DNA of 23,509 nt from Isoetes engelmannii. Taxonomy: Eukaryota; Streptophyta; Lycopodiopsida; Isoetales; Isoetaceae. Below the pieces are notes generated by a model. That model did not search any database, was not told the origin of the DNA, and saw only the letters and a program-made list of their open reading frames with translations. This document shows positions 17,380 through 23,509 of this stretch, piece by piece; the first letter of the stretch is position 1, and every line of letters starts with the position of its first letter. A program made the translations under genes and the position numbers. The stretch is taken from contig JAANSK020248164.1 in the NCBI GenBank assembly GCA_011763485.2, forward strand, positions 1 through 23,509, written 5' to 3'.

Positions 17380-18330
17380 TCTAAATTGGATTTAACACGG
17401 TTGGAAGTATTGCAAAACTATGATGATCTTTTTCATGATGATGTTGTTACATTGCCACCAAGTCGTCCAGAAGATCATCGAGTTGATCTTGAACCTGGTA
17501 CAACACCTATTGCGCGTACCGTATCGACTTTCTCCAGCCGGTCAACAAGAGGTAGAAAAACAAATCCAGCAATTGTTGGACCGAGGATTGATTCGAGAAA
17601 GTAGCTCACCATATGGAGCACCTATGATATTAGTCACTAAGAAGGATGGTTCCTTCAGAATGTGCATTGACTATAGAGCCCTGAACAAGTCTACTATCAA
17701 AAACAAATATCTTGTGTGCGGATGGACGATCTTTTGGATCGTTGCGGGGGGCTAAGAACTTTAGTAAGATCGATCTTAAGTCTGGGTACCATCAAGTACG
17801 AGTTTATGAAACTGATATTCCAAAAACTGCCTTCCGTACCACTTTTGGCCACTTTGAGTTTCTTGTGATGCCTTTTGGCTTGACAAACGCCCCAGCCACT
17901 TTTTGTCGTCGTATGATGAGTCGGATTTTGCGACCATTCTTGGGAAAGTTTGTGGTGGTCTTTCTTGATGATATCCTGATATTCAGCCGTACAGAAGCTG
18001 AACATGTTGAACACTTGAATCTAGTTATATCTGCTCTCTGCGTGCGAAAAAAACTGTTCATTAACCGTAAGAAGAGTTTCTTCTTTGAGGATCAGATTGA
18101 ATATCTGGGACATATTGTGTTTGCTGCGGGAATTCATGTTGACCCAGCCAAAGTCAAGGTGGTTTAGGATTGGCCTGTTCCTCAAAATATCACTGAAGTA
18201 CGATCTTTCTTGGGTTTATGTAGCTATTATAAAAGATTTGTGCGCAATTTTGCACAAATTGCGTTACCTCTGACTCAACTGCTGCGAAAAGGAAACAATT
18301 TTCTATTGGGAACGTCCTCAGCAGGTTGCT
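17380..18330 (+). pseudogene. Ty3/gypsy reverse transcriptase
   Basis: A connection segment ([20 protein letters not shown], then [15 protein letters not shown]) leads into RT. A frameshift near 17520 is followed by [37 protein letters not shown] and [11 protein letters not shown] second frameshift near 17745 precedes FSKIDLKSGYHQVRV (motif A), FGHFEFLVMPFGLTNAPATF (motif B), and VVVFLDDILIFS, the catalytic box in FLDD form. KSFFFEDQIEYLGHIV follows, then a TAG at 18165, then [20 protein letters not shown]. Both catalytic aspartates of the DD box survive. The protein would copy the element's RNA into cDNA. Another frameshift near 18300 separates it from RNase H. Confidence 0.95.
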
Positions 18331-18339
18331 TTTCAGAAT

Positions 18340-18765
18340 TTGAAAGATAAGTTGACTTCGGCTCCGGTTCTCCAATTGCCTGATTTTGATGCGCAATTCT
18401 TCGTATGTTGTACGGACGCTAGTGGTTCCTCTATTGGCGCAGTGTTGGAGCAGAATAAGCATCCTATTGCTTTTGAAAGTCGTAAGTTGAATTCCGCCGA
18501 ACTCAAATATACAGTCTATGAGAAGGAATTGTTGGCTATTGTGCATGCTCTTAAAATATGGAAGCATTATCTGATGGGATCACGTTTTGAGATCAAGACT
18601 GATCAACAAAGTATCCAATTTCTTTTGACACAAGCTTTCGTTACCCCTCAGAAAATTAAGTGGGCGGAGTATTTGCAACGGTTTGGTGTGGATAAGATTC
18701 ATTATCTGTCTGGTAGTACCAATAAAGTTGCTGACGCTTTAAGTCGTCGATCGGATTACTCTATT
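18340..18765 (+). pseudogene. Ty3/gypsy RNase H domain
   Basis: This is the best preserved part of the element, inside an 822-base uninterrupted frame (18340-19161). [20 protein letters not shown] is followed by the four acidic catalytic positions: TDASGSSIGAVLEQ, YEKELLAIVHALKIWKHYL, IKTDQQSIQFLL, and NKVADALSRR. All four (D, E, D, D) are present. KIKWAEYLQRFGVDKIHYL, the usual segment before the last aspartate, is also intact. RNase H would remove the RNA strand during cDNA synthesis. The lack of stops here, against six in gag, may be chance, since nothing suggests the domain is expressed separately. Confidence 0.95.
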
Positions 18766-19141
18766 ATTCAGGTGAATAATTTTTCCACTTGGAGGGAACG
18801 TACATTGCAAGATATGAGGAATGAGTATGAGCATGATGCCGAGTTTGGGGAGATATGGTTGCTGTTGAACGAAGGTCAAAATCGAGTGATTGATGATTAT
18901 TACATTCGAAGAGCTTATTTGTTTTATCAAGATCGTCTATGTGTGACGAAGGACTTTCGAGATGTTGTGCTACGAGAATGTCATGAAGCACCAACAGCTG
19001 GACATAGAGGTATATTCAATAGTCTGGATGTCGCGACCAAATATTTTCATTGCAAGTCAATCAAGACGGATGTGATCACGTTTGTGGAACGGTGTTTAAC
19101 TTGTCAAAAGACAAAGGATTCACACGCTAAAACTCCCGGGT
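18766..19141 (+). pseudogene. Ty3/gypsy integrase N-terminal zinc finger
   Basis: The frame continues from RNase H through a tether (YYIRRAYLFYQDRLCV) to the H-H-C-C zinc-binding domain. VVLRECHEAPTAGHRGIF supplies the histidines, and TFVERCLTCQKTKD supplies C-x2-C. Between them KYFHCKSIKTDV stands where FYWPxMxxDV is usual, so this part has drifted. Shortly after KTPG the expected core domain (D, D35E) is absent and the sequence passes straight to its far end, so the integrase is internally deleted with the junction near 19140. Confidence 0.92.
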
Positions 19142-19869
19142 ATGGTACAGTTTGCCTATAATATGGCAACACATTCAGCAACCAAGTTACCACCTTTTCA
19201 AATTGTTCAAGGTCGATTACTGCCAACACCGATAGTCAAATTAGCGGAAGATGTGATGGAAGCGGATAAGGTGGTACATGATATGGACTCAATCCTCAAT
19301 GAGGTTCGTGAATCAATAAAAGTGACTCAAGAGAAGTATACCATGGTTGCGAATCGGAAGAGACGAGAAATACAATATGAGGTAGATGATTGGGTGTTCC
19401 TTAAGATTATTAAAGAGCTACGGGCTCAACCTGAGAAGAAAAAGCATAAATTGCTAACAAGGAACTATGGACCATTTCGCGTAATTGAGAAAATTAGCAG
19501 TAATGCTTATAGACTTGAACTTCCACGGGAGTGGAGGATACATAATGTGTTCAATGTCCAGTACTTGCGACCATTCAAGGGAATTAATCCCCAATTATTG
19601 CCTGTTGGAAGTGACCCGGTATTGGAACCGGAGTTGGAAGAGCGTACCTCGGAGGGTGTTCCAGAGATGATTCTTCAACATAAAGAAGGCAAGGGACAAC
19701 GTAGACGAATTCCCCACATACAGAAGCTGAATGGAAAAATGAGGAGTATTTCCGTGAACATTTTGCTCTTTTGGAAGCTTATAGAGAGCTTTATTTACGC
19801 TCTGAATGTGGAAGGCCTATTTTATATGAGGCGGGTCCTTCGGGAACGATTCTAGGTTCCGACAACTGA
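19142..19869 (+). pseudogene. integrase C-terminus and chromodomain-like tail
   Basis: Starting in a new frame at 19142, MVQFAYNMATHSATKLPPFQ corresponds to the extreme end of the integrase core (A-E-F-A-Y-N...). RKRREIQYEVDDWVFLKI and then LLTRNYGPFRVIEKISSNAY and HNVFNVQYLRPF form the GPY/F-type C-terminal domain. After an EPELEERTSEG linker, VPEMILQHKE resembles the start of a chromodomain. A frameshift then moves the rest to another frame, where EWKNEEYFREHFALLEAYRE fits the end of a chromodomain and its C-terminal helix. That frame ends at the TGA at 19867, inside the palindrome. In chromoviruses this tail guides integration to particular chromatin. Integrase C-terminus is firm; the chromodomain is a likely but worn match. 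Confidence 0.82.
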
Positions 19870-20342
19870 GGTCAGTTGTCTTTTACCTTGGTGGGCTGTT
19901 ACTAATAAATCTATATCTATGTCCATCAGGTGTAAAGTGGATCTGTGTAGACAGATCAAGGGGAACCTTTTTGGGACAAAGTGATCAGTGTGTTCTGATC
20001 GAGCTGAGTTTAAAAGCTGTTGAGCAATCAGGAGGCGCCAATTTTGAAAAAAAAGTATATATACAATATTGTGATGCCCTGCGACGGTAGGATGCTAGGA
20101 TGATAAAATTCCCTAAAGATACTAGGATGGGTAATGCCCTAGTATATGATTTTGTGAAATGCCCTACGATCGTAGGATGCTAGGATGATAAAATTCCTTA
20201 AAGATACTAAGATGGTGAATGCCTTAGTATGCCGTATGGATTGGGAGTCATGACCCCGATCATACGTGTTGTTAAGTTCTAGGAACTTAGTGACCTACAA
20301 GGTCGTTACAACTGAGGTCAGTTGTCTTTTACTTTGGTGGGC
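19861..20342 (+). repeat. 3' untranslated region with duplicated PPT/hairpin block
   Basis: A 42-base block occurs at 19861-19902 and again at 20307-20348 with about three differences. It contains an inverted repeat (ACAACTG, AGGT loop, CAGTTGT), TTTTAC, and TTGGTGGGC, then TG(T/G)TAC. The right copy ends at the start of the 3' LTR, so TTTGGTGGGC is the likely polypurine tract. The left copy is followed by unrelated sequence. Between them are two 85-base-period repeats (20073 and 20158: ATGCCCT..GTAGGATGCTAGG), the second holding the 14-base palindrome CCTACGATCGTAGG. Confidence 0.85.
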
Positions 20343-20759
20343 TGGTACGATCCTGATTATGGATGACAATCGTTGATGGCCTTGGGACAGTCGTTGATGA
20401 CTTTTGAGCCAGACTAGATTAGGCGCAGCCAAAGATGGCAAAGGCCTTTTTAGGCGAAGTCAAGAAAGGTAAAAGGAGATCAAGCCTTTGAGGAAAAGAT
20501 CTTGGAAGGAAAGGGAAAAGGAGTTAGCAGTATATATAGCAGAGGAATGGCTAATAGGAGGCATCTGTGATCTGCGAGCACTAGTCTCTGGTGTTGTGAT
20601 CCTCCTAGGCGATTACATTCCTCTGAGCTAACTTCTGGCTCGGTGGGGAATTTTGGCTCTAGTCTCAGTTCGTTGATTGGGTGGCGAGATCTACCCCTTT
20701 CCTTATTGTGTTCTTGGTCCTCTGAGGACTTAACCATATTTCATCTGTTATTCGTAACA
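20343..20759 (+). repeat. 3' LTR
   Basis: The LTR is 417 bases, starts TGGTACG and ends CGTAACA. It matches the 5' LTR except for single copies of the 66- and 29-bp units, five extra bases near 20414, scattered transitions, and 78 bases at 20612-20689 absent from the 5' LTR. TATA box at 20531. Confidence 0.93.
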
Positions 20760-20764
20760 ATATC
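20760..20764. repeat. target-site duplication, right
   Basis: ATATC immediately after the 3' LTR, identical to 15101-15105. Confidence 0.85.
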
Positions 20765-22440
20765 TTTCTCGCTGAGCTTGCATAAGCCACTGTTGTTACA
20801 ACACTTCTTGTGGCATCAATGCAACATTAGACAGACCAAGTAGAAAACGAGTTGCATGCTTATGTTGATTCTATGGATTTGAAGCATCGACCACCAGAGC
20901 CTCTTGTACAACGAAACTGATTTTTTAGAATGTTAATGGTGTTGCTCCAGACTTTCTATGGCACTTACTAAGTTGAATTTGGATTTTTATTGTCTATAGG
21001 AACATAAATGCAAGAAAGACGATATACAAAATGCTTCAGTATTCAGAAGACAATATAATTCCCCGGGGGTTCTCAACGCATAGCAGCATGACATAGCAGT
21101 CACATTCGCTCAGGTTGACAGGTTGTGGTTTGACAATGGACAAGAATGGGGACTTGTGAATGTTTATGCTCACAATATACTTCGTTAAAAAGGTGCACTT
21201 TAGGGCTACACTGAGAAACAAATTGGTTGGATGCTCATGTGACTTGGGCTGCTAGTTAAGGACTTTAACATTCTTGAATTTGAGGTTGCCAGATGTGGCA
21301 GGATGTCCGAGATTGTTTAAAGCGTCAAACGTGAGCAGTGGCATTGCTAATGCAGGACGGTAGTTTTGCAGAAGTGGATGGGAACCCGGGCTTTACTTAG
21401 TGTAATGGTTGGTTAGTTATTAAAGTTTTGTATATCTCGAACTCTTCATGATCATCAATCAACTATAGAGGTGGTGGAGGGACTCTATCTAAGAAAGGTT
21501 TACATATATATGGAACACTGAACGCACGCGCATCGTGGCTGGGAGTTCAAGCTTGACTAGTAAGAGTTGATAATCAAGGCCATGATAATCAAGCTTGTTG
21601 CAGGGACATGATGTAGGATGTCCCAATGAAGAAGCCATACAAGATCACCAACATTAGTAGAAGGGGCTTTGTAACACTCCCCACGTTGTAGGTTTTTTAT
21701 ATGTAGAACCCTTGATTGTCATGTCGCCGTCCCCATATTCTGTGTCCATGAGGGACACTCATTATGTCATAAGCGCCCAATATGGGCCTAGGAGATACAA
21801 AGACCCATATAGAGTAAAGTTACTCTAATCTTTAAAGTAATGTTAAAATAACTTTACAACGTTGTAACTTAAAGTTACCTTTATATACATACTTTATAAC
21901 CTAACCATTTTACCATCATTTGCTTGCTTTTACCTTTTGGATCGTCCTCGGATCAAGTGCATGGGCTCCAATGCTTTCCTCTTGAAGCTTCGACCTTGCT
22001 CTTGCGCTCTGGCACAATAAAAAACAACTATGGATGCTCTATTAGCTAAGGAGTCCTTTGTTGATATGTGGAATGATATGTGTTGATTTTTTTATCTATG
22101 ATCTTCTTCTTATGTTTCTTCATAGGTCCTCCCAAAATCAGGCCATCACACTAATCAATAAGCTTCATCAAGTTTTTGGCAGAGTTGCAAACTAACAATT
22201 CCAAAGTACAGCCCGTATATGTTCAAGGAGCTTCTAAAGCAATTTTAAAGTATCATCACCCATAAGGAGGCCCTTTTTGAAGCTTTAATGCAGTTGGGGC
22301 ATAAGGAAAGACAACAGTTTTGCTTCCATAGTATTTCTTTGGAGAGGAGGCGGGGTAGTTATTGTTCAGTAGCTGAGCCGTAGTTGTATCATTATGGTCT
22401 AGAAATTTAGTCCTCTCCTGTAGTATCCTACAGAGAAGAA
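20765..22440. other. no gene seen
   Basis: A short protein-like stretch (VENELHAYVDSMDLKHRPPE, about 20836-20925) is the only coding-like piece. Elsewhere there is AT-rich sequence without clear frames. GTAACACTCCCC at 21671 has an LTR-start look but no partner end was found. Short inverted and direct repeats around CAAGCTTGA occur at 21547-21597. Confidence 0.4.
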
Positions 22441-22564
22441 GTTGAGAGGGGTTCTAAGAGTACTAGGCCCAGAGTCTGGACTACTATTCATGGATCAAAG
22501 AAGTGGTAGTATACAACATAAATGTTATTATCATTCAAATATATTAATACAAATCCTTGCCTTC

Positions 22565-22590
22565 AAAAAAAAGGGGAAAAAAGAAACTTT
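22565..22590 (+). repeat. A-rich tail-like tract
   Basis: An A8 run, GGGG and an A6 run follow CAAATCCTTGCCTTC. It could be the 3' tail of a retroposed sequence ending here on the plus strand, but no body is recognised. Confidence 0.3.
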
Positions 22591-22652
22591 AGTGCTTCTG
22601 CGTCACCTGTTGGATGCAAGCGCGCAAATGTTGACACATCTGCTAGAACCAC

Positions 22653-22748
22653 TGGACGCGTCCGGGCCCACAACTTTTATTTTATTTTTTGGACACGGAC
22701 GTGTTCAGTGGCTCTCATTGATGCGTCACGTCTCTACGGACGCGTCCA
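22653..22748. repeat. CG-rich inverted repeat pair
   Basis: TGGACGCGTCCG at 22653-22664 and CGGACGCGTCCA at 22737-22748 are exact reverse complements, and each contains the palindrome GGACGCGTCC. Between them lie ACACGGACGTGT (around 22693) and ATGCGTCACG (around 22721). This is a CpG-dense island in AT-rich surroundings. Confidence 0.85.
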
Positions 22749-22799
22749 GAGACCTCTCCTCCTAGTATGTTCAGACGATTCGAGTAGTAGGAGTCTTTT

Positions 22800-23434
22800 G
22801 ACGACTTGCCGACATTTTTCAAGCTTCTTCCACATCTGATAAAGTGTTTATTCCTTCTGATAAGGTTAGTAAGGAACTTTTGATCTCCATATCATTGGAA
22901 TAGGAGGTGGGAAGTTGGGTGCATTTGTGCAACTTGATTGTGATATGAATGCTTGTTTTATAGATAGTGTATTTGATTCTAAACACGCCATCTTTAGGAT
23001 CAGGCTCGAGCATCTAAATTCTGTTGGTATGGTAATGAGATCTCCACTGATGCAGTCACAAAATGTATTGCATCTCTTTGGATTCTATTTGAGAGAGCTT
23101 TTTGTAGCGTTTGCTTCAATCTCATTGCTAGCCCATATGCTGACAGTACTCTTGGATCTCCCCTGGCTCGTTTTGCATAATCCATAGATTGACTGGCGGT
23201 CTAGATCCTTCCTGTTTACTGGTTGTCGCACTAGTCTCAGTTCATCTGCAGTTCTTGCCTCTGAGCCAACACCTATTCCAGTCCATGCAGTACCGTTGGT
23301 TCCCAATTCTGCTCATGTCTGTGTTTCAGTTCCTATTTTGGCTCTGAATGTTGATCTTGTTCCAATCTTGTTCTCGTGTCTGCTTCAGTTCATGTTCCAG
23401 ATTTTTTCCATGTTCCCAATGATATCCCAGTTCT
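22800..23434 (+). pseudogene. Ty3/gypsy aspartic protease remnant (copy B)
   Basis: This aligns with copy A (1110-1764) over its whole length. The active-site loop reads VQLDCDMNACFID where copy A has LDLDSGANAYFMD, so the catalytic D-S-G has become D-C-D. KHAIFRIRLEHLNSVG follows. After a frame change come FNLIASPYA and LLDLPWLVLHNP, then TAG, then IDWRSRSF. The Ser/Pro/Val-rich linker comes next (EPTPIPVHAVPLVPNS in its frame), ending where a foldback sequence begins at 23435. Several indels relative to copy A. It is an internal fragment without visible LTR, gag or RT nearby. It is unrelated at family level to the element at 15101-20764, whose protease has a different loop. Confidence 0.75.
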
Positions 23435-23496
23435 GTGACGACCATACGTATTCTGACCAAATACGCATACGTATTCTGACCAAATACGGTCGTCAC
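23435..23496. repeat. 62-bp foldback element with internal tandem repeat
   Basis: GTGACGACC at 23435-23443 and GGTCGTCAC at 23488-23496 are perfect 9-base inverted ends. Between them a 22-base unit (ATACGTATTCTGACC... to AATACG) occurs twice, at 23444-23465 and 23467-23488, with one C between. The sequence interrupts the proline-rich linker of protease copy B. No target duplication is obvious. Confidence 0.85.
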
Positions 23497-23509
23497 ACGG
23501 GCTGCATGC

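Larger units (their letters stand above)
15101..20764 (+). mobile_element. Ty3/gypsy chromovirus-like LTR retrotransposon, defective
   Basis: The complete element is 15106-20759 with flanking ATATC duplications. Order on the plus strand is 5' LTR, primer-binding position, gag, protease, RT, RNase H, integrase, chromodomain-like end, untranslated repeats, polypurine-like tract and 3' LTR. The domain order PR-RT-RH-IN identifies Ty3/gypsy (Copia elements have IN before RT), and the chromodomain-like tail after the GPY/F-type integrase end points to a chromovirus. The LTRs differ by about 5 percent substitutions by eye, mostly transitions, so the insertion is not recent. At least seven in-frame stops, several frameshifts and a lost integrase core make it non-autonomous. 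The exact clade would need a tree. Confidence 0.95.

Noticed and set aside
17697-18061. Minus-strand open frames opposite the RT.
   Set aside because: Antisense shadows of the conserved RT sequence, with no independent motif.
21300-21410. GATGTCCGAGATTGTTTAAAGCGTC looks like the A-box half of a Leu/Ser tRNA.
   Set aside because: No convincing B box (only GGGAACCCGGGC), no acceptor-stem pairing, and an unmatched anticodon arm. At most a very decayed tRNA-like or SINE head.
21671-22030. TGTAACACTCCCC-type start suggested a solo LTR.
   Set aside because: No matching CA end, no target duplication and no second copy in the window.
1-23509. A novel defence, biosynthetic or other functional gene system.
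   Set aside because: No operon-like or intact multi-gene arrangement. The recognisable coding content is decayed retroelements with a few unrecognised fragments.

Overview
The window reads as transposon-rich, AT-rich nuclear DNA of a plant. The grounds are a chromovirus-like Ty3/gypsy element, a plant-type LINE, TTAGGGTTTG boxes upstream of GT-AG intron signals, and point damage of the kind expected from cytosine methylation. The LINE reverse transcriptase resembles versions I associate with early-diverging land plants such as ferns, lycophytes and bryophytes, but I cannot name the species. I see no intact host gene, no convincing RNA gene and no CRISPR array. Nearly every recognisable coding stretch is a decaying mobile element.

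Layout. 1-1103: a poly(A) run, then a broken unrecognised minus-strand reading frame with a 137-bp tandem duplication that repeats one peptide in two frames. 1110-1764: remnant of a Ty3-type aspartic protease (copy A). 1795-1963: minus-strand LINE RT scrap. 2551-3115: a 5'UTR/intron-like segment that recurs, diverged, at 12853-13490. 3592-4011: four tandem modules, each carrying a splice-acceptor-like AG. 5686-10207: a minus-strand LINE with an ORF1-like coiled coil, an EEP endonuclease and an RT, full of stops and frameshifts and with an internally triplicated stretch of RT. 10208-14550: mostly unassigned DNA with many short duplications, a 72-bp perfectly alternating purine-pyrimidine tract, a G-rich run and one plausible exon at 13522-13760.

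15101-20764 holds the best-defined object, a complete but dead Ty3/gypsy insertion. It has a 5-bp target duplication (ATATC), LTRs with TG(T/G)TACG / CGTAACA ends, a primer-binding position, gag with a CCHC knuckle, protease, RT, RNase H, the integrase zinc finger and C-terminus, and a chromodomain-like tail. The catalytic core of its integrase is deleted and its two LTRs have rearranged differently. 20765-22800 is largely empty. 22800-23434 carries protease copy B of the 1110-1764 family, with a premature TAG at the same site as copy A. It is followed by a compact foldback sequence at 23435-23496.

No new functional system is evident. What is worth a second look is structural: the asymmetric LTRs, the duplicated polypurine-tract/hairpin block, the exon-like tandem modules, the paired 5'UTR-like segments, the Z-DNA-type tract and the terminal foldback.
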